The notes beneath the pieces are model-generated. The model did not search any database, was not told where the DNA came from, and saw only the letters and a program-made list of their open reading frames with translations. Of a stretch of 64,000 bases of DNA, positions 17,843 through 25,974 are shown piece after piece. This stretch comes from Pseudaminobacter soli (ex Zhang et al. 2022). GTDB taxonomy: Bacteria; Pseudomonadota; Alphaproteobacteria; Rhizobiales; Rhizobiaceae. The DNA is taken from contig NZ_JABVCF010000018.1 in the NCBI RefSeq assembly GCF_014595955.1, positions 31,271 to 95,270 of the forward strand, in the 5' to 3' direction. Each line of letters begins with the position of its first letter. Position 1 is the first letter of the stretch. A program made the position numbers and the translations under genes.

Positions 17843-18787
17843 ATGACACGCGCCGACCAGATCGCGCCGAGAGACGCCAACGAACGCACCGTGCTCGGCT
17901 TCTACACCAACCTGATGAAGAAGGACCTCGACGCCTTCGCCGAGCTGTGGGCGGAGGATGCGGTGCAGGACATGCCGTTCGCGGCCGGCGTGGCGGTGCT
18001 GGAGTCCGCCTGGCACGGCAAGGAGAAGCTCCTGTCGTACTACAGGAAATCGATCCCCAACCGCCGCGACCACGTCTTCGAGATCGAGAAGCTGCACCGC
18101 ACAACCGATCCGGACGTCATCGTCGTCGAGGCCGCTGGCCGCAGCACGATCGGCGAGACCGGCCGGCTGTACGATCAGCGCTACGTCTTCACCTTCCGCT
18201 TGCGCGACGGCAAGATCGTGCTCAACCGCGAGCACTTCAACCCGATCATATGGCAGCGGGCGTTCGCCGGCTCCGACGTCACCGCCAATCCCAATCCGTC
18301 GGCTGCGCGATCGGCCACCGGGCCCGGCACGCCCGTCGACGCGTTTCAGCCGAAGACGCCGCAGGAGACGGTGGCGATCGATTTCTACCGCCTGCTGATG
18401 AAGCGCGACTTCGACGCCTGGGGCGCGCTTTTTACCGAGGACGCCACGCAGTTCAATCCGTTCATGCCGGCAAAGGAGGGGCTCAGGCAGACCTTCGAGG
18501 GCCGCGACTACATCGTCCACCACTACAGGACTGTGCTGGAAAAGCGCCGTGGCCCGGTCTTCACCATCTACGACCTGCACCAATCCACGGACCCCGACGT
18601 GGTCATCGTGGAAGCGGGCGGGCGCAGCGAGGTTCCGGAGACCGGCAGGGTGTACGACCAGCGCTACGTGATGATCGTCAATCTGCGTGGCGGAAAAATC
18701 GCCTGGACGCGCGAATACTTCAATCCGCTGGTCTTCCAGAACGCTTTCGATGGCTTTCTGGTGGGCGAGGGGGCGGTGCCGAATTGA
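17843..18787 (+). CDS. Tandem SnoaL-like (NTF2 superfamily) protein
   Basis: 314 residues made of two homologous SnoaL/NTF2 domains, about 12-150 and 168-310. Matching blocks are FYTNLMKKDLDAFAELW against FYRLLMKRDFDAWGALF, and RLYDQRYVFTFRLRDGKI against RVYDQRYVMIVNLRGGKI. A single-chain dimer is therefore likely, since the fold is normally dimeric. No signal peptide. The function is unknown; the fold is used by ketosteroid isomerase-like and polyketide-cyclase-like enzymes. It follows the ferredoxin reductase and precedes two NIPSNAP genes in the same direction. Confidence 0.85.
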   Translation: MTRADQIAPRDANERTVLGFYTNLMKKDLDAFAELWAEDAVQDMPFAAGVAVLESAWHGKEKLLSYYRKSIPNRRDHVFEIEKLHRTTDPDVIVVEAAGRSTIGETGRLYDQRYVFTFRLRDGKIVLNREHFNPIIWQRAFAGSDVTANPNPSAARSATGPGTPVDAFQPKTPQETVAIDFYRLLMKRDFDAWGALFTEDATQFNPFMPAKEGLRQTFEGRDYIVHHYRTVLEKRRGPVFTIYDLHQSTDPDVVIVEAGGRSEVPETGRVYDQRYVMIVNLRGGKIAWTREYFNPLVFQNAFDGFLVGEGAVPN

Positions 18788-18817
18788 CGCCGTGACGGCA
18801 ACATAGATACCGGGCTC

Positions 18818-19570
18818 ATGTTCGAATTCCGCTTCTACTCCGTAACGCCTGGGCGCATGGCTTCCGAGCTTGCGCTGGTGCATGACATGGGTTTTGCTGG
18901 CGCGCCGGAGGAGCCGGGCGGGCCGCCGGCGCACGCCGAGTCGCTCTGGGACCGCTACGGCGTCCATCGCCCGCTAGGCTCCTGGGCGGTGCTCAGCGGC
19001 CGCCAGGCGCCGGGCTTCCTCTACATCATCCGCTGGAACAGCATGAAGGAGCGCGACGAGCGCTTTCCGCGCTTCTGGACCGACCCGTTCTGGCGGGCCC
19101 GCCGCGCCGAGCTCACCGACGGCCAGCCGCTGGTCGACAGCATCGAGACCTGGCTGCTGGAGCCTTCCACCGCATGGCGCAAGGCCGGTGCGGATCCCGT
19201 CCCCGGCCCGGTGGGCGGCGTGCATGAACTGCGTATTCAGAACGTGCTCAACGGGTCGCAGGCCGAGGCGGGGGACAGCCTCGGCAGCGTCGACCTGCCG
19301 GCGCTGCGCGAACTTGGCGCCAGGCTCCTCGGCCTCTTCGAGGTGACGATCGGGCCGGAGCGGCCGCGCTTCGTCACCCTTCTCGCCTGGCCCGATCTGG
19401 CCTCGCAGCAGCGTGCCTGGTTCGAGATGGACCGGCATCCCGCCGTGCGGGCGCGGCGCGAGGCGGAGCGCCAGCGCCACGGGCGCAACCTGTTCGGCTC
19501 GCCCGATGCCTATCTTCTGGGGCCCATCTCCTGGAACCTGCCGCAAGCCAATCTCGGAGTAACGCCATGA
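18818..19570 (+). CDS. NIPSNAP-family protein, first of a pair
   Basis: 250 residues with the NIPSNAP pattern: opening FEFRFYSVTPGRM, a middle PGFLYIIRWNSMKERDERF, and a second half opening VHELRIQNVLNG. These are dimeric alpha-beta barrel proteins, built here as two ferredoxin-like halves. They are frequent in catabolic clusters but have no proven reaction. The stop overlaps the start of the next NIPSNAP gene by 4 nt, implying translational coupling. Confidence 0.88.
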   Translation: MFEFRFYSVTPGRMASELALVHDMGFAGAPEEPGGPPAHAESLWDRYGVHRPLGSWAVLSGRQAPGFLYIIRWNSMKERDERFPRFWTDPFWRARRAELTDGQPLVDSIETWLLEPSTAWRKAGADPVPGPVGGVHELRIQNVLNGSQAEAGDSLGSVDLPALRELGARLLGLFEVTIGPERPRFVTLLAWPDLASQQRAWFEMDRHPAVRARREAERQRHGRNLFGSPDAYLLGPISWNLPQANLGVTP

Positions 19571-20310
19571 CTCGGCTCGCTCCGCCGCTCACGATCGACA
19601 GCTACTACGAGTTGCGCCTCTATCAGATGGTTCCCGGGCGGATGCCGGATTTCCATCGGCTGATGGGCGAGGACGTTCCGCCGCTGTTCGCCCGCAACGG
19701 CATCCCGGCCCCACTCGCCTTCTGGGAAGGCTATGCGGGTCCACTGTCGCCGCTCTACTGCTACATCCTGCATTGGCGCGACCTCGACGACCGGATGAAC
19801 GCCTGGGAGCGCTTCTATGCTGATCCCGAGTGGGTTGCGAAGATGGGCGCCAACTATGGCGGGCAGCAACGCGTCGAGCGCTCGCACGTCTTCATCCTGC
19901 GCCCATCGCCGGTGTGGGAGCGGTTCCGCGAGGCTGGCAGCCAGGAGCCGGTCGGCGGTGTCCACGAACTGCGCTTCCACGACGTGCTCAACCAGGATCC
20001 CAATCTCGCGCACCAGTCACTGGCCGATCACGATCTTCCGTTCCTGCGGGCGAGGGGAGCCCGCGTGCTCGGCGTCTTCGCGACATGGTTCGGCACGCGT
20101 ATGAACCAGGCCGTGACCCTGCTTGCCTGGCCCGACGCGGAAAGCTGCCGGCAGGCCAGTTTCGCCCACCAGATTGATCCCGGCCTGCTTGCCGTCCGCG
20201 ACGAGGAGCGGCGGCGCTACGGCCGGCCGCTGCTGCGCGGCACCGACATCCACATCCTGCAGCCGATCGGATACGGAATCGCGCGGCCCAATCTGGCGGC
20301 TCGGGGTTGA
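19567..20310 (+). CDS. NIPSNAP-family protein, second of a pair
   Basis: 247 residues, sister of the gene upstream: YYELRLYQMVPGRMPDFHRL, then CYILHWRDLDDRMNAWERF and a repeat half beginning VHELRFHDVLNQD. It overlaps its neighbour by ATGA. The pair could form a heterodimer. A convergent SnoaL gene ends 55 nt downstream across two hairpins. Confidence 0.88.
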   Translation: MTRLAPPLTIDSYYELRLYQMVPGRMPDFHRLMGEDVPPLFARNGIPAPLAFWEGYAGPLSPLYCYILHWRDLDDRMNAWERFYADPEWVAKMGANYGGQQRVERSHVFILRPSPVWERFREAGSQEPVGGVHELRFHDVLNQDPNLAHQSLADHDLPFLRARGARVLGVFATWFGTRMNQAVTLLAWPDAESCRQASFAHQIDPGLLAVRDEERRRYGRPLLRGTDIHILQPIGYGIARPNLAARG

Positions 20311-20322
20311 GAAGATCATATC

Positions 20323-20376
20323 GGGCCTCGAAGGCCCCACGATCAACCGCAAATACTGCCGGAATCAATCCGGCAG
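20323..20376. terminator. Hairpins between convergent genes
   Basis: Two stems: GGGCCT/AGGCCC at 20323-20337 and CTGCCGGA/TCCGGCAG at 20356-20376. They lie between the NIPSNAP stop and the SnoaL stop, the second overlapping the SnoaL stop codon. They lack T-runs and may act for both directions. Confidence 0.5.
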
Positions 20377-20817
20377 AACGCGCACGCTGACGCTCCTGAA
20401 GCGCCAACCCTGCGGAGTGCGCGCGAAGCGGAAACTATAGGCGCCGCACATCGCGATCTTGCCCGGCCCGTCGCGCCAGTCGGTGATCAGCGCACGGCAG
20501 CGGCCATGCGCGTCGTCCGGCCCATCACCCGGCTCGATCAGGACATCCGTCATCTGGTGGCGGAACTTGCGGTCGAAGCGTTTGATGATCGAATTCTCGA
20601 TCATCTGCTTGATCTGCTCATGGCCGGTCATGGTCTCGGCCGGCAGGCCCGACCCGCCTTGCGCGGCGGGTGGCGAGTTCTCGCGCGTCCAGGTGCCCTC
20701 CGTGAGAAAGAGCGCGGCGAAGCCGTCGAGATCGCCGGCATCGGCGCGATGGACATAGCGCGCCAGCAGGTTGCGCATTGCGAGTTCGTCGGCGACCGGA
20801 ACGGCATCGTCCTGCAT
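20365..20817 (-). CDS. SnoaL-like (NTF2 superfamily) protein
   Basis: 150 residues with the opening ELAMRNLLARYVHRADAGDL and FAALFLTEGTWT typical of SnoaL_4-type proteins. No signal peptide. It is downstream of an SDR gene (23 nt gap) on the same strand and probably expressed with it. The fold may provide an isomerase or hydratase step, or simply bind a hydrophobic intermediate. Confidence 0.85.
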   Translation of the reverse strand: MQDDAVPVADELAMRNLLARYVHRADAGDLDGFAALFLTEGTWTRENSPPAAQGGSGLPAETMTGHEQIKQMIENSIIKRFDRKFRHQMTDVLIEPGDGPDDAHGRCRALITDWRDGPGKIAMCGAYSFRFARTPQGWRFRSVSVRVLPD

Positions 20818-20840
20818 TTGCGCTCTCCTTCCCGATCCGC

Positions 20841-21665
20841 TTATTCGCTGTAGACGCCGGCTTCGAGCAGCTTCTTCGACGAATAGTCGCCGCCCTGCTT
20901 CTTAGTGAAGAAGCCGGAGGTCAGGCCGCCGTCGATCGGCAGGACGGCGCCTGTGACGAAGGAGGCGGCGTCGGACAGGAGCATCAGCGCCACGCTCGCC
21001 ATTTCCTCTGCCATACCCATGCGGCCGAGCGGCGTGCGGTCCACGACGGCGTCGATGAAGGCCGGCGGCATGTTGCGACGCAAGAGCGGCGTGTCGACGA
21101 AGCCGGGCGCGATGCAATTGACGCGCACGCCGTGCCGACCCCACTCGATCGCGAGGTTCTTCGCCAGGCCGCTGACGCCGTGCTTCGACGAGACGTAGTG
21201 CAGTCGGCCGGCATGGCCGCCCAGCCCGTCCACCGAGCCGATGACGACGATCGAGCCCTTGCCGCGCTCGACCATGCGGCCGCCGAACTCGCGGCAGGTG
21301 AGGAACAGCCCCTTCAGGTTGATCTCAAGGACGTCCTCGAAATCCGCTTCCGGCAGGATTTCCGCAGGCGCGGTGCGAGAAATCCCGGCACAGGCGAACA
21401 GGCCGTCGACCGGGCCGAGTTCCCTCTCGAAATGATCGGCGGCCCGCTTCGTCGCGGCGGCGTCGCGCACGTCCATCGCGAAGCCGGCCGCCTTAACGCC
21501 GCGGCTGCGGAGTTCGTCGAGCACGGGCGCGATGTCCGCATCGCGCAGGTCGACGATCGCGACATGGGCGCCGTCTCCCGCGAGCGCGATCGCCGCAGCG
21601 CGGCCGATACCCGACGCGCCGCCGGTGATGCAGACGACGCGGTCCTTGAGACCGTAGTTCTTCAT
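20841..21665 (-). CDS. Short-chain dehydrogenase/reductase (SDR)
   Basis: I choose the start MKNYGLKDRV because GAGAGG precedes it; an ATG 18 nt upstream is less well placed. The 274-residue protein has the cofactor loop TGGASGIG, the serine in VVIGSVDG, and the catalytic pair Y-x-x-x-K in YVSSKHG. The usual NNAG is changed to ACAG. A PG...PLLR segment is followed by the C-terminal VTGAVLPIDGG. It interconverts an alcohol and a ketone with NAD(P)H. It is divergent from a DUF3237 gene across the most symmetrical operator copy (21759-21780). Confidence 0.9.
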   Translation of the reverse strand: MKNYGLKDRVVCITGGASGIGRAAAIALAGDGAHVAIVDLRDADIAPVLDELRSRGVKAAGFAMDVRDAAATKRAADHFERELGPVDGLFACAGISRTAPAEILPEADFEDVLEINLKGLFLTCREFGGRMVERGKGSIVVIGSVDGLGGHAGRLHYVSSKHGVSGLAKNLAIEWGRHGVRVNCIAPGFVDTPLLRRNMPPAFIDAVVDRTPLGRMGMAEEMASVALMLLSDAASFVTGAVLPIDGGLTSGFFTKKQGGDYSSKKLLEAGVYSE

Positions 21666-21758
21666 CGAAGCCTCTCGTCGCAAATGGTCGGCGTGCGGGC
21701 CGGCTTACACGGACTGCCAGCGCGGCGTCCGTCAGCTTAGGCCGGACCGTTCCGCCAT

Positions 21759-21780
21759 CTGTCCCCGATATCGGGGACCG
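21759..21780. promoter_or_regulatory. Island operator, copy 7 (most symmetrical)
   Basis: Left arm CTGTCCCCG, spacer ATAT, right arm CGGGGACCG; every position but one pairs, including the spacer. It lies 53 nt before the DUF3237 gene and 94 nt before the divergent SDR. Confidence 0.75.
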
Positions 21781-21833
21781 CCTTCCGTGGGCGGTCCAGT
21801 CGATGGTGGTGCGGCAACAGGAGGGGAGAAGGT

Positions 21834-22298
21834 ATGGTAGAGATCCGTCTGAAGCCGCTGTTCACGATGCAGGCCGACACGGCCAACGGCGCGACCCATG
21901 TCGGGCCCGTGCCCATCGGCTATCAACGGCGCGTTGTCTTCGTCACCGGCGGCCGTTTCGAAGGCGAGCGTCTGAGCGGCAGGGTCCTGCCGGGGGGCGG
22001 CGACTTCCTGATGATGCGCCCGGACGGGGGTATGCATCTGGACGTGCGGCTGGTCCTCGAGACCGATGCCGGTGAGTTGATATACATGACCTATGTCGGG
22101 CGCCGGCACGGTCCGCCCGAGGTGATGGAGCGTTACAGGAACTCCGAGGCAGTCGCCTATGGCGAGGACTATTTCCGCACGATCGTTCAGTTTGAGACGG
22201 CGGCGCCGCGCCTGATGTGGCTGAATGGCATACTGGCCGTCGGCGCCGGCTACCGCACCGTGGAAGGCGCCGTCTACGAGATCTTCGAGATCGAATAG
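21834..22298 (+). CDS. DUF3237 family protein
   Basis: 154 residues, start MVEIRLKPLFTMQAD. The pattern GRFEGERLSGRVLPGGGDFLM followed by DVRLVLETDAGELIYMTYVG and a C-terminal YRTVEGAVYEIFEI is the DUF3237 signature. These are small beta-barrel proteins common beside aromatic and terpenoid degradation genes; no reaction is established. No signal peptide. It stands alone after a strong operator copy. Confidence 0.9.
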   Translation: MVEIRLKPLFTMQADTANGATHVGPVPIGYQRRVVFVTGGRFEGERLSGRVLPGGGDFLMMRPDGGMHLDVRLVLETDAGELIYMTYVGRRHGPPEVMERYRNSEAVAYGEDYFRTIVQFETAAPRLMWLNGILAVGAGYRTVEGAVYEIFEIE

Positions 22299-22392
22299 AG
22301 CAATTCCGGCAAAAGTGCGCAGCGGGATTGCGAAAACAAGGAGATAGGGCAGTTCCGTTGGTTCGGAGAAATACGGAAATGCCCCATCGCTG

Positions 22393-23535
22393 CTACCAGG
22401 CGGATTGCAGGATTCGCATCATGTCCGCCTTCGTGGGGATCGGGCGCGCATTGGCTTTCACGCGTGGATTGGCAAGTGCCGCATCGGCGATCGCGTCGAG
22501 CTGTCCCTCCTGCACGCCGGCGTCGTGCAGCCGCGACGGCAGGCCGAGTTCGGCGACGAGCGCCGCCACGATCTCGGTGAGCGGCACGTCGGGCTGGCCC
22601 ATCGCTTCGGCGAGCGCCGCCTGCCGGTCGGCGTTGATCTCCGCATTGTAGCGCAGGACATGCGGCAGCATGATGCAGGAGGTCACGCCGTGGCTCATTC
22701 CGGTGACGCCGCTCAGTCCATGGCCGATGCCATGGCTGGCGCCGTGGCTGATGCCGATTGTTGCCCCCTGGATCGACATCCAGGCGCCGATCTGGCAGTC
22801 GAGCCGCGCCGCCAGATCACCCGGCTCGGCTTTCGTCCGCGGCAGCGCCCGCGCCAGTACCCGTGCCGCATAAAGCGCGGTCGCGTCGGCATAGGGCGCG
22901 CGGACGGGAGAGCACCAGGTCTCGACCGCATGGTCGAGCGCACGCAGCCCGGTGCTGAACCAGAGTGCGTCGGGCGTGGCCATGGTCGCCTCCGGGTCGA
23001 GGACGACCGCGTCGGCGGCGAGGTCGGGATGATGGAAGGCGTCCTTGACGCCCGTGCGCTCGTCGGTGATGCCGGCATACTGGGTGTATTCGGCGGCCGA
23101 GAGCGTCGTCGGGATCGAGACCAGATAGGGTCGGGGCGAGGCCGCCGTTGTCGACAGCTTCAGCCGGTCGAGATCGGCGGTGTCGCCGACATTGTTGGTG
23201 AGACAGATGCGGGCCGCCTTTACCGTCTCCACCACCGATCCGCCGCCGAGAGCGACCACGGCCTCGATGCCGCGGCTGCGCAGCGCATCGGCGACACGGA
23301 CGACGTCGGCGCGTGGCGAGTTGGCGGCAAGGCCCTCAAGGCGCCTCACGCAGGTGTCGCCGAGTTCGGCCGCCACCTTGTCCGCCAGCCCGCCGCGCTT
23401 AGCGAGGGACGAATTGGTGACCAGCACGGCCTGCGTGACCCAGAAATCTTTGAGGAACTGCGTCAGCGCCGTGCTGGTCGACTGGCCATAGACGACGATC
23501 TGGCGGGAAGGAGGCTGGAAGCGTCCCATCTGCAT
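22393..23535 (-). CDS. Iron-containing alcohol dehydrogenase, maleylacetate reductase-like
   Basis: 380 residues of the group III alcohol dehydrogenase fold. The NAD(P) loop is ALGGGSVVETVKA, and metal-ligand histidines are visible in LDHAVE, the glycine-histidine stretch SHGASHGIGHG and GMSHG. The length and ATPD...STG segment fit maleylacetate reductases, which reduce maleylacetate to 3-oxoadipate in hydroxyquinol pathways; a different alcohol/aldehyde substrate is possible. It lies 46 nt downstream of a P450 gene on the same strand and is probably co-transcribed from the operator at 24906. Confidence 0.85.
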   Translation of the reverse strand: MQMGRFQPPSRQIVVYGQSTSTALTQFLKDFWVTQAVLVTNSSLAKRGGLADKVAAELGDTCVRRLEGLAANSPRADVVRVADALRSRGIEAVVALGGGSVVETVKAARICLTNNVGDTADLDRLKLSTTAASPRPYLVSIPTTLSAAEYTQYAGITDERTGVKDAFHHPDLAADAVVLDPEATMATPDALWFSTGLRALDHAVETWCSPVRAPYADATALYAARVLARALPRTKAEPGDLAARLDCQIGAWMSIQGATIGISHGASHGIGHGLSGVTGMSHGVTSCIMLPHVLRYNAEINADRQAALAEAMGQPDVPLTEIVAALVAELGLPSRLHDAGVQEGQLDAIADAALANPRVKANARPIPTKADMMRILQSAW

Positions 23536-23581
23536 CGGGTCCTGTTCCTTTTCTTTGAACCGGCGCGGCCGGCAGTGCGGA

Positions 23582-24877
23582 TCAACCGTCGAAGTCGACC
23601 CACAGCGATTGCGGCGCCCGGAAGGCGAAAGCCGGGGCGTAGCGGACGGGCAGGTCGCCGGCCCGCCGCATGCCCGGGAAGCGCCGAGTCAATTCCTCCA
23701 GCATCACCCTGATCTCCAGACGGGCAAGAGGCGCGCCCAGGCACACGTGGATACCGTTGCCGAAGGTCACGTGCCTGCGGCTGTTTGGCCGTGTCAGGTC
23801 GAGACGGTCGGCGTCGGCAAACTGCTCGTCGTCGCGGTTGGCGGAGGTGAAGGAGATCATGACGTTCGAGCCGGCGGGAATGGTCGTCCCGCCGATCGTC
23901 ACGTCGCATGTGGTGCGACGGCGCCAGTTCACGACGGCGCCGAACAGCCGCAGGCCCTCCTCGACGGCGTTCGGGATCAGGCCCGGATCGGCGCGGATCG
24001 CCTCCCATTGGCGGGGATCGGCAAGCAGCGCGTCGATCGTGTTGGTCGCCTGGCTGGTCGTCGTCTCATGCCCGGCGAACAGCAGCCCGAAGGTGGCCGA
24101 GTTGATCTCGTTGATCGTCAGCGCGGCGTCGTCGCCACCGCGCAGCCGCAGAAGTTCGCTGGCGAAATCGTCCCGCGGTTCCCGGATGCGCCGCGCGACG
24201 AGGTCGACGCAGTAGTGCCAGAATTTCAGCAGGTTTCGCGCGGCGTCGATCTGCTGCTCGTGCGTCGGGCGCGAGAAGCTCAGGAGCAGGCGGTTGGTCG
24301 ACCACGCCTTGACCTGCTGCGCGTCCTCCTCGGGAATGCCGAGCAGCCTGAAGATCACCTTGGCCGGAAGCTCGTGGGTGAACTCCTTCAGGAGGTCGAC
24401 GCGTCCGCGTCCCCGCAGGCGCTCGAGATCCGCGACCACCAGCCGGCGTATGTCGTCCTCCATGCTCGCGAAGCGCTTCATGTTGAGGACTTGCGCGGCG
24501 AGATTGCGGATTCGCGTATGGCGCGGCGGATCGCAGTTGACCTGGATGCCCTCCAGCGAATAGCCGCCCTCGCCGAGGATATTCAAAGCCTCCTGCGGCA
24601 CGGGCGAAATCGGCGTGTTGGCGTTCGCGGCCGAGAAGCGCTCCGGGTCGCGCAGGATGGCAAGCACGTCGGCGTAGCGCGTCACCACCCAGTGATCGAT
24701 GTCGGGGCTGTAGAAGACCGGTTCTTCGGCGCGCGCCAGGGCCAGCGTCGCGTGCATCTCCGCATGATCGAACGGCTTGTAGCGGTGGCCGACGCTGCCC
24801 AGCGGGCAGGTCGCGGCCGGAATGTCCCATACTTTGGCGAGATCGCTCATGACTGTGCGGATATCCTCTCCGGCCAT
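23582..24877 (-). CDS. Cytochrome P450, second type, copy E
   Basis: 431 residues. It differs from the CYP199-like set: helix I is LLFAGHETTTSQ, with the classical AG-x-E-T-T, and the haem loop is VTFGNGIHVCLG. ExxR is EEGLR. The opening SDLAKVWDIPAAT and PVFYSPDIDHWVVTRY resemble the CYP107/CYP116-like group. Its closest relative in the window is the P450 at 25975-27234. An operator copy (24906-24926) ends within 50 nt of its start. Confidence 0.92.
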   Translation of the reverse strand: MAGEDIRTVMSDLAKVWDIPAATCPLGSVGHRYKPFDHAEMHATLALARAEEPVFYSPDIDHWVVTRYADVLAILRDPERFSAANANTPISPVPQEALNILGEGGYSLEGIQVNCDPPRHTRIRNLAAQVLNMKRFASMEDDIRRLVVADLERLRGRGRVDLLKEFTHELPAKVIFRLLGIPEEDAQQVKAWSTNRLLLSFSRPTHEQQIDAARNLLKFWHYCVDLVARRIREPRDDFASELLRLRGGDDAALTINEINSATFGLLFAGHETTTSQATNTIDALLADPRQWEAIRADPGLIPNAVEEGLRLFGAVVNWRRRTTCDVTIGGTTIPAGSNVMISFTSANRDDEQFADADRLDLTRPNSRRHVTFGNGIHVCLGAPLARLEIRVMLEELTRRFPGMRRAGDLPVRYAPAFAFRAPQSLWVDFDG

Positions 24878-24905
24878 CGTGTTACGCCCGCCGGCCCCCG
24901 CAGGT

Positions 24906-24926
24906 CTGTCACCTCGGGAGGGACCG
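24906..24926. promoter_or_regulatory. Island operator, copy 8
   Basis: Left arm CTGTCACCT, 3-nt spacer, right arm GAGGGACCG. It fits into the 51-nt gap between the upstream hydrolase stop (24929) and the P450 start (24877), 29 nt before the latter. Confidence 0.6.
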
Positions 24927-24928
24927 AT

Positions 24929-25912
24929 TCACCGCGGCCCCTCGAGCATCGCCAGAAAGTCGAGGATCAGCCTGGACGTCTCCTCCGGCGCCTCCTGCTG
25001 CACCCAGTGGCCGACGCCATCGAGGAAATGCACGCCGCGCACGTCGGCGAGGCGCGGCACCGGGTCGGCATAGCGGTCGAAGCCGGGGATCATGTAGCGC
25101 GTCGGCTCCAGCACGCCGCCGATGAACAGCGAAGGCTGCTCGATGCGTGCATCCGCATGCGGCCGCATCAGAGTCCAGTCGAGATCGATGCAGCGGTATC
25201 GGTTGAGCGGGCCGCGCAGGCCGCTGCGCCGGAAGCTCTCGGCATAGAAGCGCACGTCCTCGCGACTGAGCCACGGCGGCAGGTCGTCCGGGTCGGGCAA
25301 GCCGTCGAGCAGCCGGGTGGTTCCCGCCGGGCGGACGAGGACGTTGTCGGTGAGCGATCCCTGCCCGGACAGGCTGCGGAAGAAGACGCGGATGAACCGT
25401 TCGAGATCCGGCTCGAACTCGGCCTCGGCGACGCCTTCCGGCTGGAAGTAGGCCTGGTAGAAGACACGCTCGCCATAGAGGCGCGGCCAGGCGTCCGACG
25501 GTTTTTGCGGCGGATGGTTGGCGGCCGGAACCGAGACGGTGACCATACCGCGCACCCTGGCGGGATGCAGCAGCGCCGCCGCCTGCACCTGCACCGCGCC
25601 CCAGTCATGGCCGACGAGCACGGCGCCTTCGGGGGCGAGTGCCTCAATGACAGCCGCGATGTCGCCGGCGAGCTCGACGATGGAATAGGCCTCGACCGGG
25701 CGGGGCTTGCCGGAGGCGCCGTAGCCGCGCACTTCGAGCGCGGCGGCCCGGAAGCCCGCCGCCGCGACGGTCTCGATCTGGTGCCGCCACGAATACCAGG
25801 ATTCCGGAAAGCCGTGCACGAACAGCAAGAGCGGCCCGGCGCCGGCAAGGGCGACATTCAGCCGGACGCCGTCCTTTCCGGCGATCGTGCGGAATTCCAG
25901 CGCTGCGTTCAT
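24929..25912 (-). CDS. Alpha/beta hydrolase, epoxide hydrolase-like
   Basis: 327 residues with FVHGFPESWYSWRHQ near 31-44 and the nucleophile elbow LVGHDWGAVQ. The nucleophile is aspartate (about 103), as in epoxide hydrolases and haloalkane dehalogenases, not serine. The catalytic histidine is in GVGHWVQQEAPEE near the C-terminus. HGFPESW favours epoxide hydrolase over dehalogenase. It could open an epoxide produced by one of the P450s. It is flanked by two P450 genes of the second type on the same strand. Confidence 0.9.
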   Translation of the reverse strand: MNAALEFRTIAGKDGVRLNVALAGAGPLLLFVHGFPESWYSWRHQIETVAAAGFRAAALEVRGYGASGKPRPVEAYSIVELAGDIAAVIEALAPEGAVLVGHDWGAVQVQAAALLHPARVRGMVTVSVPAANHPPQKPSDAWPRLYGERVFYQAYFQPEGVAEAEFEPDLERFIRVFFRSLSGQGSLTDNVLVRPAGTTRLLDGLPDPDDLPPWLSREDVRFYAESFRRSGLRGPLNRYRCIDLDWTLMRPHADARIEQPSLFIGGVLEPTRYMIPGFDRYADPVPRLADVRGVHFLDGVGHWVQQEAPEETSRLILDFLAMLEGPR

Positions 25913-25923
25913 GCCAAGTCCCC

Positions 25924-25962
25924 GCGATCACCGTCGTTGCTCATTGCGGGCGATCACCGTCG
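25924..25962. repeat. Short direct repeat
   Basis: GCGATCACCGTCG occurs at 25924-25936 and again at 25950-25962 (26-nt period) between the epoxide hydrolase-like and P450 genes. It is too short to be assigned a role. Confidence 0.4.
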
Positions 25963-25974
25963 CCGCTAAGGCTG

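Noticed and set aside
22405..23712. Long open frame opposite the iron-type alcohol dehydrogenase
   Set aside because: Arginine- and glycine-rich translation without recognisable domains; the minus-strand dehydrogenase is clear.
23555..25969. An 804-codon open frame on the plus strand opposite a P450 and hydrolase gene
   Set aside because: It is a shadow frame caused by high GC in the third codon position; it has no family motif, no ribosome site, and real genes lie on the other strand.
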